Assembly (NCBI RefSeq): GCF_004959935.1
Contig: NZ_SMYN01000011.1
Location: 1-64,000 of the forward strand
Direction of reading: 5' to 3'
From: Falsirhodobacter xinxiangensis
GTDB taxonomy: Bacteria; Pseudomonadota; Alphaproteobacteria; Rhodobacterales; Rhodobacteraceae
DNA: 64,000 nt
The position numbers were made by a program, and so were the translations under genes. Every line of letters starts with the position of its first letter. Position 1 is the first letter of the stretch. Below are positions 15,990-25,757 of this stretch, piece by piece. The notes below the pieces were generated by a model. It saw only the letters and a list, made by a program, of their open reading frames with translations, ran no database searches and was not told where the DNA came from.

Positions 15990-16199
15990 TCAGTTGCCGT
16001 AGGCGGCTTCGCGTGCCACGCTGCGGATCGACGAGCGGGTGATGCCAAGATCGCCCAGTTCGCGCACCGTCAGCAGGTTCAGTTCAGCGACGGTCTGGTT
16101 GAAGACCCGGCGGCGTTCGATTGCGGCCTTGATCGAACGAACGATGGCTGCGAAGCCGTCGAGTTGCAGTTCGTTGCCGCGGGTAATTGCCTGTGCCAT
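15990..16199 (-). CDS. DUF1127 small basic protein, host gene of the cuckoo sRNAs
   Basis: A 69-residue protein starting MAQAITRGNELQLDGFAAIV and ending in the DUF1127 signature FNQTVAELNLLTVRELGDLG then ITRSSIRSVAREAAYGN. In Rhodobacter sphaeroides the DUF1127 protein CcaF1 is an RNA-binding protein made from the transcript that also yields the CcsR sRNAs, and it affects their maturation. Only eight bases separate this stop from the first hairpin here, so co-transcription is very likely. AGAGG lies upstream of the ATG. I looked for a heat-shock promoter above 16200: a TTGACC and a CTTGG are present, but neither has a convincing -10. Confidence 0.88.
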   Translation of the reverse strand: MAQAITRGNELQLDGFAAIVRSIKAAIERRRVFNQTVAELNLLTVRELGDLGITRSSIRSVAREAAYGN

Positions 16200-16459
16200 C
16201 TGGGCGCCTCTTTCATCCGTATCGCGGTCCGTCCATCCGGTCCCGCTCTGTTGAAGCCAAGATGCGTGTTTTGCTGCGTCTGCACAATCCCGCGCTTGGT
16301 CAATTCCGCCATGCAGCATCCGCATGGCTGTCCACGGCGGTGATCCGTGGCGGGCAGGTTTGCCGGAAACTTGGGCGGTATGAGGACGGTCTGGCCCTCT
16401 CCCCTTGCGTCTGGCGCAGTTCTGCACAAGTTGAGCGCAAGACAGTAAGGGAGCCAGCC

Positions 16460-17521
16460 ATGTCCGTGACGCGCGAATCCGTTCTTGCCGCCCTGTCGGG
16501 AATCGCGGTTCCCGGCGGAACCCTGACGTCGCGCGATCTTGTGCGCGCGCTGGTGGTCGATGGCGGGCAGGTCCGTTTCGTGGTCGAGACGTCATCGGCG
16601 GAGGAAGCGCGCGCGATGGAGCCGGTGGTCAAGGCGGCAGAGGTGGCGCTGCGGGCGGTGCCCGGCGTCACCGACGTCTCGGTCGTTCTGACGGCGCATG
16701 GTCCGGCGAAGAAGGCGCCCAGTCTGAAGATCGGCGGGCATCCCACGCCGCAGCAGGGACCGCAGAAGGTCAGTGGGGTGGACCGCATCATCGCCGTGGG
16801 TTCGGGCAAGGGCGGGGTGGGCAAGTCCACCGTCGCTTCGAACCTTGCCGTGGCCCTGGCCCGGCAGGGGCGCCGTGTCGGGCTTCTGGATGCGGATATA
16901 TATGGTCCGTCGCAACCGCGCATGATGGGCGTGTCGAAGCGTCCGGCCTCGCCCGATGGCAAGACGATCATCCCGCTGCAGGCGCATGGCGTGACCATCA
17001 TGTCCATCGGCCTGATGGTGAAGGAGGAGGAAGCCATCGTCTGGCGCGGTCCGATGCTAATGGGCGCCCTGCAACAGATGCTGGGCCAGGTGGCCTGGGG
17101 CGAGTTGGACGTGCTGATCGTGGACCTGCCGCCGGGCACGGGCGATGTGGCGATGACCCTGTGCCAGCGCACGCATCTGACGGGGGCGATCGTGGTGTCC
17201 ACGCCGCAGGACGTCGCGCTGCTGGATGCGCGCAAGGCGCTGGATATGTTCAGCCGGCTGAAGACGCCGGTGCTGGGGCTGATCGAGAACATGTCCTCCT
17301 ATGTCTGTCCCAACTGCGGGCATGAGGCGCATATCTTCGGTCATGGTGGCGTGGCGGCCGAGGCGCAGGCGCATGGCATCCCGTTCCTTGGCGAGCTGCC
17401 ACTGGACCTTTCCGTGCGGATCGCGGGTGACTCCGGTGCCCCCATCGCGGCGGGCGAGGGGCCGATCGCGGACGCCTATGCCCGCCTTGCCGATCGTCTG
17501 GTGAAGGGCGGTATGGCCTGA
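16460..17521 (+). CDS. Mrp/ApbC-type iron-sulfur cluster carrier ATPase
   Basis: A 353-residue P-loop protein. It has an N-terminal MIP18-like (DUF59) domain of about 90 residues, then a ParA/MinD-type ATPase with the deviant Walker A GSGKGGVGKST (about residue 115) and DADIYGPSQPRMMGV. The CPNCGHEAHIFG segment (about residue 283) carries the CxxC thought to bridge a 4Fe-4S cluster between two subunits. It transfers Fe-S clusters to apoproteins. I start at ATG 16460, which has AAGGGAG upstream. The longer frame has no family similarity before it. It is followed by the regulatory region of the division cluster. Confidence 0.93.
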   Translation: MSVTRESVLAALSGIAVPGGTLTSRDLVRALVVDGGQVRFVVETSSAEEARAMEPVVKAAEVALRAVPGVTDVSVVLTAHGPAKKAPSLKIGGHPTPQQGPQKVSGVDRIIAVGSGKGGVGKSTVASNLAVALARQGRRVGLLDADIYGPSQPRMMGVSKRPASPDGKTIIPLQAHGVTIMSIGLMVKEEEAIVWRGPMLMGALQQMLGQVAWGELDVLIVDLPPGTGDVAMTLCQRTHLTGAIVVSTPQDVALLDARKALDMFSRLKTPVLGLIENMSSYVCPNCGHEAHIFGHGGVAAEAQAHGIPFLGELPLDLSVRIAGDSGAPIAAGEGPIADAYARLADRLVKGGMA

Positions 17522-17523
17522 TC

Positions 17524-17681
17524 CGGGATCGGGTGGGACGGTCGGGAAAATCTGGGAAACCACCACCACACGCTCGAATCACGATGGCGGGATCACGACC
17601 AAACGGGGCGTGATCCGAGGTGCATACAATTTTAGCGATAGTTTCTCGCCCTGATCCTGCCGAAATTGGGCGAAAGTGGGA
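17524..17681 (+). promoter_or_regulatory. Candidate MraZ boxes, upstream set
   Basis: Five-base boxes of the form (T/C)GGGA start at 17524, 17534, 17543 and 17553, spaced 10, 9 and 10 bp. A second pair (TGGGC, TGGGA) starts at 17667 and 17677, also 10 bp apart. MraZ of E. coli binds TGGGN repeats with a 10-bp period, so these are plausible MraZ sites, though they are far from mraZ itself. Several CCACA motifs (17688-17732) follow without clear phasing. Confidence 0.4.
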
Positions 17682-17787
17682 AACTTGCCACAGCACCACA
17701 AATTGGGTGTGGAACCACAAAATACAACCACATCTTGTTTCACCCCTTGGAGCTCGACGGGGGATTCCTGCCGATAGACTGCCATGG

Positions 17788-17853
17788 TCCCGGAATGTTC
17801 CAAATCCATCCCAACTTTTTCCTTTGCGTCCCAGTCAATCCCATGTCATTCCT
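17788..17853 (-). promoter_or_regulatory. Candidate MraZ operator: seven helically phased boxes
   Basis: Boxes TYCCN (plus-strand reading) start at 17788 TCCCG, 17798 TTCCA, 17809 TCCCA, 17819 TTCCT, 17829 TCCCA, 17839 TCCCA and 17849 TTCCT. The spacings are 10, 11, 10, 10, 10 and 10 bp. Read on the minus strand they are GGGA-type boxes with a one-turn period, the pattern bound by the MraZ ring. They end just before the expected 5' end of the mraZ leader RNA, so MraZ could repress its own cluster. Confidence 0.55.
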
Positions 17854-17859
17854 ACCTCA

Positions 17860-18071
17860 CGACGACGAGGGCGGCAGTTGAACAGGGGCGACAAAGACCC
17901 CGAAACGGCAAAAAACCTTTAGGTTTCATACAGGCAACCGCTTTCGTCCACACAAGAGATCCGGCGCGCAGGCGAGCAGACATCCCCCAGATGGCTTTGC
18001 GCAGCAGGACGCACCCAGCGATGGGACAGACCGGCGGATCGAGCAGTGGCAGCCGCTCGATCCGCCGTTTT
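17860..18071 (+). ncRNA. UpsM-like sRNA from the mraZ 5' leader
   Basis: Between the phased boxes and mraZ lies a leader of roughly 260 nt with a strong terminator 47 bp before the mraZ start. In Rhodobacter sphaeroides the dcw cluster has such an extended leader. Most transcription stops at the terminator and yields the abundant, roughly 206-nt sRNA UpsM. Position, terminator and length agree here. The 5' end is approximate, as I see no clear -10/-35 pair. An internal AAACCT/AGGTTT hairpin lies near 17914-17930. Confidence 0.65.
18032..18071 (+). terminator. Leader terminator (attenuator) before mraZ
   Basis: A perfect 13-bp stem, CGGCGGATCGAGC (18032-18044) with GCTCGATCCGCCG (18055-18067), then TTTT. 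It should end most transcripts as the UpsM-like RNA. Read-through is needed to express the division cluster. Confidence 0.9.
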
Positions 18072-18118
18072 CCGTTCAGGGATACCCCTTGGGCGGCGGG
18101 CAGTCGGGAAACGGAACG

Positions 18119-18625
18119 GTGGCAGAGGCGTTCAGAGGCGAGTTCAACCAGAGGGTTGATGCGAAGGCGCGGGTGCTTATCCCCGTGACTTTCCGCCGCG
18201 TGCTGGAAGCCGGAGATCCCGGATCGCAGCGCCCCCGCATCGTGATGGTCTATGGCGACCCGCGCCGCCAATTCGTCGAATGCTATACGGTCGAGGAGAT
18301 GACGGCGCTTGAGGCCCGCATCCTCCAGCTTCCCGCTGGCACGCCGCAGCGCCGCCTGCTGGAGCGGAACTACATCACCCTTTCGACCACCATCGAGGTG
18401 GATGAGGATGGCCGCATCGTGCTGCCGCCCAAGGTCCGGGAAAAGCTGGGATTGGCGCAGGGCGACATCGGCGCGGTGGAGTCGATCTTTGCCGGAACGC
18501 TGAACACCTTCCAGATCTGGAAGCGCGACGCTTTCGAGGCTGATCTGGCCGAGAAGGAGGCCGAGGAGGCCGCGTTGCTGGAGGGCGGCATCGACATGCT
18601 GACCCTTCTGCCGCCGCAGGTGTGA
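18119..18625 (+). CDS. mraZ: Transcriptional regulator MraZ
   Basis: A 168-residue protein with two MraZ/AbrB-like domains. The first is [20 protein letters not shown] and the second, near residue 85, is [20 protein letters not shown] followed by a KVREKLGL segment. Each carries the conserved D-x-x-(G/A)-R core. MraZ forms a ring that binds phased repeats and controls the dcw cluster. It is longer than E. coli MraZ by a C-terminal acidic tail ([14 protein letters not shown]). I prefer GTG 18119, which puts the first domain at the N-terminus. A TTG at 18089 is possible and would add ten Gly-rich residues. Confidence 0.9.
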   Translation: MAEAFRGEFNQRVDAKARVLIPVTFRRVLEAGDPGSQRPRIVMVYGDPRRQFVECYTVEEMTALEARILQLPAGTPQRRLLERNYITLSTTIEVDEDGRIVLPPKVREKLGLAQGDIGAVESIFAGTLNTFQIWKRDAFEADLAEKEAEEAALLEGGIDMLTLLPPQV

Positions 18626-18627
18626 CC

Positions 18628-19599
18628 ATGAGCGATGCCCCGCATATCCCCGTCCTGCTGCGCCCGCTGCTGGAGGCTGTCGCCCCCGTGCGCGGCGTTT
18701 GGCTGGACGGCACCTTTGGTGCGGGCGGCTATACCCGCGGGCTCCTGGAGGCTGGCGCTGACCGCGTGATCGGCATCGACCGCGACCCGCTGGCGCTGGA
18801 GATGGCGGCCAAACAGGAATGGGGCGGTCGCGTCGATCTGGTGCAGGGAACGTTTTCCGAACTGGACCAACATGCCGACGTGCCGCTGGACGGCGTGGTG
18901 CTGGACCTTGGTGTGTCGTCCATGCAGCTGGATCTGGCCGAACGCGGCTTTTCCTTCATGAAGGACGGCCCGCTGGACATGCGGATGAGCCAGGACGGCC
19001 CCTCGGCCGCCGATCTGGTCAATACCGCACCCGAGGAGCAGCTGGCCAACATCCTTTACCACTACGGCGAAGAACGCGCCTCGCGCCGCATTGCCGGGGC
19101 CATCGTCCGCGCGCGCACGACACCGATCACGACCACGCTGCAACTGGCCGAGATCGTGGCGAAATGCCTGCCGCGCCCGAAGCCGGGGCAGAGCCATCCC
19201 GCCACCCGCAGCTTTCAGGCGCTCCGCATCGCGGTGAATGCCGAGTTCGACCAGCTGATCGAAGGGCTGTCGGCGGCGGAACGCGCGTTGCAGCCCGGCG
19301 GCAAGCTGGCGGTCGTCACCTTCCATTCGCTGGAGGATCGGATCGTGAAGCGGTTCTTCCAGAACCGGGCAGGGCAGGAGGCGCAGGCCAACCGCTATGC
19401 TCCCGCCGTGGCCGAACGCGAGCCGCCGCAGTTCACGCTGGCGACCAAACGCGCCATCGGCCCCGACGATGACGAGCTGGAGGCGAACCCGCGCGCCCGT
19501 TCCGCCAAGCTGCGCGTCGCGATCCGCACCAATGCGCCCGCCGGTTCCGTCGATGCGGCGGCGATGGCGGTCCCGCAGCTTCCCGTGCGGAGGAAGTAG
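18628..19599 (+). CDS. rsmH: 16S rRNA (cytosine-1402-N4)-methyltransferase
   Basis: A 323-residue RsmH (MraW). It starts [20 protein letters not shown], has the SAM-binding loop [19 protein letters not shown] (about residue 30) and [12 protein letters not shown], then [18 protein letters not shown], an insert domain and [13 protein letters not shown] near the C-terminus. It N4-methylates C1402 in the ribosomal P-site. An in-frame GTG at 18622 overlaps the mraZ stop. ATG 18628 gives the usual N-terminus. Confidence 0.95.
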   Translation: MSDAPHIPVLLRPLLEAVAPVRGVWLDGTFGAGGYTRGLLEAGADRVIGIDRDPLALEMAAKQEWGGRVDLVQGTFSELDQHADVPLDGVVLDLGVSSMQLDLAERGFSFMKDGPLDMRMSQDGPSAADLVNTAPEEQLANILYHYGEERASRRIAGAIVRARTTPITTTLQLAEIVAKCLPRPKPGQSHPATRSFQALRIAVNAEFDQLIEGLSAAERALQPGGKLAVVTFHSLEDRIVKRFFQNRAGQEAQANRYAPAVAEREPPQFTLATKRAIGPDDDELEANPRARSAKLRVAIRTNAPAGSVDAAAMAVPQLPVRRK

Positions 19600-19944
19600 A
19601 TGCGCCCGGTCCTTTACGTCGCAAGCTTCCTTGCCGTCATGGCACTGGCCTTCTGGGCATATCGCGAGAATTACGCGACGCAGCAGCTTTTGAAGGATGT
19701 GTCGGCCCTGAACCGCCAGATCGGCGGTCTGCGGGAATCGCTGGCGATCCAGCGGGCGGAATGGGCCTATCTGAACCGTCCGGACCGGCTGCGGGAACTG
19801 GTGAACGTGAACTTCGACCGTCTTGGCCTTTTGGCGATGACACCCGAACAATTCGGCACGCCCGAGCAAGTGACTTATCCGCCGGACCCGTTGTTCGGCA
19901 TGATGATCGACCCCAACGCCGCTCAGGATGAGCTGATTCCATGA
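19600..19944 (+). CDS. ftsL: Cell division protein FtsL
   Basis: A 114-residue bitopic membrane protein starting directly after the rsmH stop. A single transmembrane segment at the N-terminus (VLYVASFLAVMALAFWAY, about residues 3-20) is followed by a periplasmic coiled coil (NYATQQLLKDVSALNRQIGG to about residue 60). FtsL joins FtsB and FtsQ to activate FtsWI at the septum. Sequence conservation is low in this family, so the call rests mainly on topology, size and position. Its end overlaps ftsI by four bases (ATGA). Confidence 0.9.
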   Translation: MRPVLYVASFLAVMALAFWAYRENYATQQLLKDVSALNRQIGGLRESLAIQRAEWAYLNRPDRLRELVNVNFDRLGLLAMTPEQFGTPEQVTYPPDPLFGMMIDPNAAQDELIP

Positions 19945-21722
19945 TCCGCACGCCGCTTCGCCCCCTTGCCCGCATCCTCGAAGCCCGCCGCCGGGGCGAG
20001 AACCCGGACAGCATCGAGCGCGAGAACCTGCGCCTGCGGCACGAGGCGATGCGTGACAAATCCCGCGCGCGGGCAGAAACGCGTCTGCTGTGCCTTGGGC
20101 TGGCGTTCTTCACCGCCTTCACCGTGATCGGCGCGCGGATGGGCACGCTGGCGTCCGGCCAGCCGATGGAGCCGCGTTCGGCGCTGGCGGGGACCGAGAT
20201 TTCGGCAAACCGGGCGGACATCGTAGACCGCAACGGGCGCATTCTTGCGACCAACCTGCGGACCTATGCGCTTTATGCCCATCCCAAGGACATGATCGAC
20301 CCGGCCCGCGTCGCGGTGGAGCTGGAAAAGCTGTTCCCTGAACTGGATGCCGAAACGCTGGAACGCCGTTTCACCGACGGGCGCAGCTTCATGTGGATCA
20401 GGCGCAAGCTGTCACCGGAGCAGATGCAGGCGGTGCATGACATCGGCGATCCGGGCCTGCTGTTCGGCCCGCGCGAGATGCGGCTCTATCCCAACGGCCA
20501 TCTGGCGGCGCATATCCTTGGCGGGTCCACCTTCGGGGCCGAGGGCGTCCATTCGGCCGAGGTGATCGGCATGGCGGGCATCGAAAAGGCGCAGGACGAC
20601 CGCCTGCGCGATCCCGGCCACCCTGAGCCGCTGGCCCTGTCCATCGACATGACGCTGCAATCCACCGTGACCGAGGTTCTGGCCACGGGCATGCAGATGA
20701 TGAACGCCAAGGGGGCCGCCGCGGTCCTGATGGACGTCAAGACGGGCGAAGTGCTGTCGATGGCGTCCTTGCCGGATTTCGACCCGAACGACCGCCCGCA
20801 GCCGCTTCTGACCGGCGATCCGGGTGACAGCCCATTGTTCAACCGCGCGGTGCAGGGGGTTTACGAGCTTGGCTCGACCTTCAAGATCTTCACCGTCGCG
20901 GCGGCGATGGATCTGGGTCTGGTGACGCCCGACACGATCATCGATGGCAAGACGCCGCTGGTCTGGGGCCGCTTCCGCATCAAGGAATTCCAGAACAAGA
21001 ACTACGGCATGCAGACCGTGGCCGAGGTGATCGAGCATTCGTCAAACGTCGGCACGGCGCGGATCGCGCTTCAAATCGGGGCGCTGCGGCAGCAGGCGTT
21101 CCTGCGCTCGCTTGGCCTGTTCGACCCGACGCCGGTGGAACTGGTCGAAGCGCCGGGCGCGCGCCCGCTGGTGCCGACCAAATGGCCGGAAATCGTGACG
21201 ATCACCACGTCCTATGGTCACGGCATGTCGGCCAGCCCGATGCACCTTGCCGCCGCCTATGCCACCATCGCCAATGGCGGGGTGAAGGTCGAACCCACGC
21301 TGCTGCGTCGCGACGTGCCGGTGAACGGCCCACGCGTCATGTCCGAGGAAACCGCCCGCAATTCGGTGGACATGCTGCGGTCGGTCGTGACCAAGGGCAC
21401 CGCGTCGCTGGCCGAGGTTCCGGGATACGAGGTTGCGGGCAAGACCGGCACCGCCGACAAGCCGAACCCGCAGGGCGGCTATTACCCCGACAAGGTGGTG
21501 AACACCTTCGCCTCGGTCTTCCCCGCGTCGGACCCGCAATATGTGCTGATCGTCACGCTGGACGAGCCGGTGGAGACGACGCTGCCCACCCCGCGCCGCA
21601 CGGCGGGCTGGACGGCGGTTCCCGTCTCGGCGGAGATCATCCGCCGAACCGCCCCGCTTCTGGGCCTGCGCCCCATTGCGCCCGAACCGGAACCGGATCA
21701 TCTGCTGGCCGTCAGGAACTGA
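19941..21722 (+). CDS. ftsI: Septal peptidoglycan transpeptidase FtsI (PBP3)
   Basis: A 593-residue class B penicillin-binding protein. A cytoplasmic arginine-rich start, one membrane segment (LCLGLAFFTAFTVIGARMG, about residues 50-70) and a dimerisation domain precede the transpeptidase domain. Catalytic motifs are STFK with Ser312, SSN at about residues 367-369 and KTGT at about 501-504. It crosslinks septal peptidoglycan together with FtsW, which is encoded about 8 kb downstream in the same cluster. Overlaps ftsL by four bases. Confidence 0.96.
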   Translation: MIRTPLRPLARILEARRRGENPDSIERENLRLRHEAMRDKSRARAETRLLCLGLAFFTAFTVIGARMGTLASGQPMEPRSALAGTEISANRADIVDRNGRILATNLRTYALYAHPKDMIDPARVAVELEKLFPELDAETLERRFTDGRSFMWIRRKLSPEQMQAVHDIGDPGLLFGPREMRLYPNGHLAAHILGGSTFGAEGVHSAEVIGMAGIEKAQDDRLRDPGHPEPLALSIDMTLQSTVTEVLATGMQMMNAKGAAAVLMDVKTGEVLSMASLPDFDPNDRPQPLLTGDPGDSPLFNRAVQGVYELGSTFKIFTVAAAMDLGLVTPDTIIDGKTPLVWGRFRIKEFQNKNYGMQTVAEVIEHSSNVGTARIALQIGALRQQAFLRSLGLFDPTPVELVEAPGARPLVPTKWPEIVTITTSYGHGMSASPMHLAAAYATIANGGVKVEPTLLRRDVPVNGPRVMSEETARNSVDMLRSVVTKGTASLAEVPGYEVAGKTGTADKPNPQGGYYPDKVVNTFASVFPASDPQYVLIVTLDEPVETTLPTPRRTAGWTAVPVSAEIIRRTAPLLGLRPIAPEPEPDHLLAVRN

Positions 21723-21732
21723 TGGAGGCCGC

Positions 21733-23193
21733 ATGGAACGGACAAGGACACTCGCGGCGCTTGGGCTGACAGCCCGCGGCGGGCGCGAGGCGCAGGTCAC
21801 CGGGCTGGCCGTGGACAGCCGGCAGGTGAAGGACGGATACCTGTTCGCCGCGCTGCCGGGGGCAAGCGTCCATGGCTCGGAATTCATTCCATATGCCTTG
21901 CGGATGGGGGCGGGCGCGATCCTGACCGATGCGGCGGGGGCCGTGCATGTGCCCAAGGAGGTGCCCCTGGTCGTCTCCGAAGATCCCCGTGCCGCGCTGG
22001 CCGGGGCGGCGGCGCTGTGGTTCGGCGCCCAGCCGCGCGTGATGGCGGCGGTGACAGGCACCAACGGCAAGACCTCGGTTTCGACATTCCTGCGCCAGAT
22101 CTGGCAGCTTCTGGGCCATGCCGCGATCAATATCGGCACGACGGGGGTCGAGGGGGCATGGACCGCGCCATCCCCCCATACGACGCCGGAGCCGATCACG
22201 CTGCACCGCCTGCTGGCGGCTGCGGCCGAGGCGGGCGTGACCCATGCCGCGATGGAGGCTTCCAGCCACGGCCTTGACCAGCGGCGGCTGGACGGTGTGC
22301 ATCTGAAGGCGGCGGGGTTCACCAACTTCACGCAGGACCATCTGGACTACCATCGGACCTTCGACGCCTATTTCGACGCCAAGGCGGGGCTGTTCACGCG
22401 GCTTCTGCCCGAGGATGGCGTGGCGGTCGTCAACACGAACGATCCGCGCGGGGCCGACATCGCCCGGCTGACGGCGGGACGCGGCATCGCGACGATGGGC
22501 GTCGGGCGGGCCGGCGATCTGCGCATCGTCGGCCAGCGGTTCGACGCGACCGGGCAGGACCTGCGACTGGAATGGAAGGGCGTCGCGCATCAGGTGCGAT
22601 TGAACCTGATCGGTGGCTTTCAGGCGGAAAACGTCGCGTTGGCGGCGGGACTGGCCATCGGCTGCGGCGCGAGTGCCCGCGACGTGTTCGACGTGCTGCC
22701 GGACCTGTCAGGCGTGCGCGGGCGGATGCAGCTTGCGGCGACGCGGCGGAACGGGGCTGCGGTCTATGTCGATTACGCCCATACGCCGGATGCCATCGCG
22801 ACGGCGCTGCGGGCGCTGCGCCCGCATGTGATGGGGCGCATCGTCATCGTCTTTGGCGCTGGCGGTGATCGGGATACGAGCAAACGTCCGTTGATGGGGG
22901 CCGCGGCGGCGGCGAATGCGGACGTGCTGTATGTGACCGACGACAATCCCCGGTCCGAAGATCCGGCCAGCATCCGCGCGGCGATCATGGCATCCTGCCC
23001 CGACGCGAACGAGGTGGGTGACCGGGCCGAGGCGATCCTGCGCGGGGTCGATGCGCTTCAGGCGGGCGATGCGCTGTTGATCGCGGGCAAGGGGCATGAA
23101 AGCGGGCAGGTCATCAAGGGCGATGTCTTTCCCTTCGATGATGTGGAACAGGCCTCGGTCGCGGTGGCGGCTCTGGATGGGATGATACGATGA
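21733..23193 (+). CDS. murE: UDP-MurNAc-L-Ala-D-Glu:meso-diaminopimelate ligase
   Basis: A 486-residue Mur ligase adding the third stem residue. The ATP loop is VTGTNGKTSVSTFL (about residue 108), with HAAMEASSHGLDQRRLDG and NFTQDHLDYH. The DDNPRSEDP motif in the C-terminal domain is the DNPR signature of meso-diaminopimelate-specific enzymes, as expected for a Gram-negative. ATG 21733 has GGAGG five bases upstream. Its 3' end overlaps murF by four bases. Confidence 0.96.
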   Translation: MERTRTLAALGLTARGGREAQVTGLAVDSRQVKDGYLFAALPGASVHGSEFIPYALRMGAGAILTDAAGAVHVPKEVPLVVSEDPRAALAGAAALWFGAQPRVMAAVTGTNGKTSVSTFLRQIWQLLGHAAINIGTTGVEGAWTAPSPHTTPEPITLHRLLAAAAEAGVTHAAMEASSHGLDQRRLDGVHLKAAGFTNFTQDHLDYHRTFDAYFDAKAGLFTRLLPEDGVAVVNTNDPRGADIARLTAGRGIATMGVGRAGDLRIVGQRFDATGQDLRLEWKGVAHQVRLNLIGGFQAENVALAAGLAIGCGASARDVFDVLPDLSGVRGRMQLAATRRNGAAVYVDYAHTPDAIATALRALRPHVMGRIVIVFGAGGDRDTSKRPLMGAAAAANADVLYVTDDNPRSEDPASIRAAIMASCPDANEVGDRAEAILRGVDALQAGDALLIAGKGHESGQVIKGDVFPFDDVEQASVAVAALDGMIR

Positions 23194-24626
23194 CGGATAC
23201 GCCTCTTTGGACCTCGGCCGAGGCTGCCGCCGCGACGGGCGGCGTGACGGGGGCGTGGGATGCGACGGGCGTGTCGATCGACACCCGCACCCTGCGACCC
23301 GGCGATCTGTTCGTCGCGCTGAAGGCCGAACGCGACGGGCATGACTTCGTCCGGCAGGCGCTGGAAAAGGGCGCGGCGGCGGCGCTGGTTTCGCGCCCGG
23401 TTGCCGGCGTGCCCGAAGGTGCGCTGCTGCTGGTGCCGGACGTGCTGGCCGCGCTGGAGGCACTGGGCGCCGCCGCCCGTGCGCGCACGCGGGCCAAGGT
23501 GGTCGCGATCACCGGATCGGTCGGCAAGACATCCACCAAAGAGATGCTGCGCGCCTTGCTGGGCGGGCAGGGTCGCGTCCATGCCGCCGAGGCAAGCTAC
23601 AACAACCACTGGGGCGTGCCGCTGACCCTGGCGCGGATGCCCGAGGACACCGATTTCGCTGTGATCGAGATCGGTATGAACCACCCCGGAGAGATCGCGC
23701 CGCTGGCCAAGCTGGCCGCGCCAGACGTCGCGATGATCACCACCGTCGCCCCCGCCCATCTGGAGGCGTTCGAGAATGTCGAAGGCATCGCGCATGAGAA
23801 GGCCAGCATCCTCGACGGGCTTCGCCCCGGCGGCGTGGCGGTTCTGCCCGCCGACCTGGACGTGACGCCGATCCTTCTGGCCAAGGCGGGCGCGCGGCAT
23901 GTGCTGACCTTCGGCACCGCCCCGAACGCCGATTACCGGATCGAGGATATTCAGCCGACCCCCGACGCCACCGTGGTCCGCGCCCTGCGGTCCGGCAAAC
24001 GGCTGCTCTACAAGGTGCTGACGCCGGGCCGCCATTTCGCGATGAACGCCCTTGGCGCGCTGGCCGTGGCCGAGGCGCTGGAACTGGACCCGGCGATCTC
24101 CGCCGCCGATCTGGGTCGCTGGACCCCGCCCGCGGGGCGCGGCACACGGGAAAAGATCATGCTGGACCCGATCGAGGATGTGTCCTTCGACCTGATCGAC
24201 GATGCGTTCAACGCCAACCCTGCATCCGTGGCGGCCAGCCTCGATCTGGTCGCCTGCATGAAGCCGGTGGACGGGATGGGCCGCGTCGGCGCGGGTCGCC
24301 GCATCGCCGTTCTGGGCGACATGCTGGAGCTTGGGCCGCAGGAACAGGCGCTTCACGTCGCCATCGCCAGCCACCCCACCATCGCGGCCTTCGACCTGAT
24401 CCATTGCGTCGGCCCCCGGATGCGCGCGCTGCACGAGGCGCTGCCGCGCCGCCAGCGCGGCGAATGGGTGGAGACGGCCAAAGAACTCGCGGACCGCGCC
24501 CGCGCGCTGGCCGATGCCGGCGACATCGTGCTGGTCAAGGGGTCCAAGGGAATCAAGGTCAGCCTCGTGGTTGACGCGCTGCGCAAACTTGGTAAAGCGG
24601 GCGGCTTCAATCAGGGGACGGTGTGA
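23190..24626 (+). CDS. murF: UDP-MurNAc-tripeptide:D-Ala-D-Ala ligase
   Basis: A 478-residue Mur ligase that adds D-Ala-D-Ala, completing the UDP-MurNAc-pentapeptide. The N-terminal substrate domain has TGVSIDTRTLRPGDLFVALK, the ATP loop is AITGSVGKTSTKEML (about residue 112), and NNHWGVPLTLARMP, EIGMNHPGEI and DDAFNANPASVAASL follow. The latter is characteristic of MurF. The stop is followed at once by the mraY ATG. Confidence 0.96.
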   Translation: MTDTPLWTSAEAAAATGGVTGAWDATGVSIDTRTLRPGDLFVALKAERDGHDFVRQALEKGAAAALVSRPVAGVPEGALLLVPDVLAALEALGAAARARTRAKVVAITGSVGKTSTKEMLRALLGGQGRVHAAEASYNNHWGVPLTLARMPEDTDFAVIEIGMNHPGEIAPLAKLAAPDVAMITTVAPAHLEAFENVEGIAHEKASILDGLRPGGVAVLPADLDVTPILLAKAGARHVLTFGTAPNADYRIEDIQPTPDATVVRALRSGKRLLYKVLTPGRHFAMNALGALAVAEALELDPAISAADLGRWTPPAGRGTREKIMLDPIEDVSFDLIDDAFNANPASVAASLDLVACMKPVDGMGRVGAGRRIAVLGDMLELGPQEQALHVAIASHPTIAAFDLIHCVGPRMRALHEALPRRQRGEWVETAKELADRARALADAGDIVLVKGSKGIKVSLVVDALRKLGKAGGFNQGTV

Positions 24627-25709
<1,083 letters not shown>

Positions 25710-25711
25710 AC

Positions 25712-25739
25712 AAAAACCCCCGGCACTGCCGGGGGTTTT
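25712..25739. terminator. Bidirectional intrinsic terminator between mraY and the VPLPA gene
   Basis: CCCCCGGC (25717-25724) pairs with GCCGGGGG (25728-25735). An A run precedes and a T run follows, so it works on both strands for the converging genes. Confidence 0.92.
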
Positions 25740-25757
25740 CGTTTGGGTCGGAAGCTA

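Noticed and set aside
16200-16330. Heat-shock promoter for the DUF1127-cuckoo transcript
   Set aside because: TTGACC and CTTGG are present on the minus strand, but no -10 at proper spacing is convincing, so I did not annotate a promoter.
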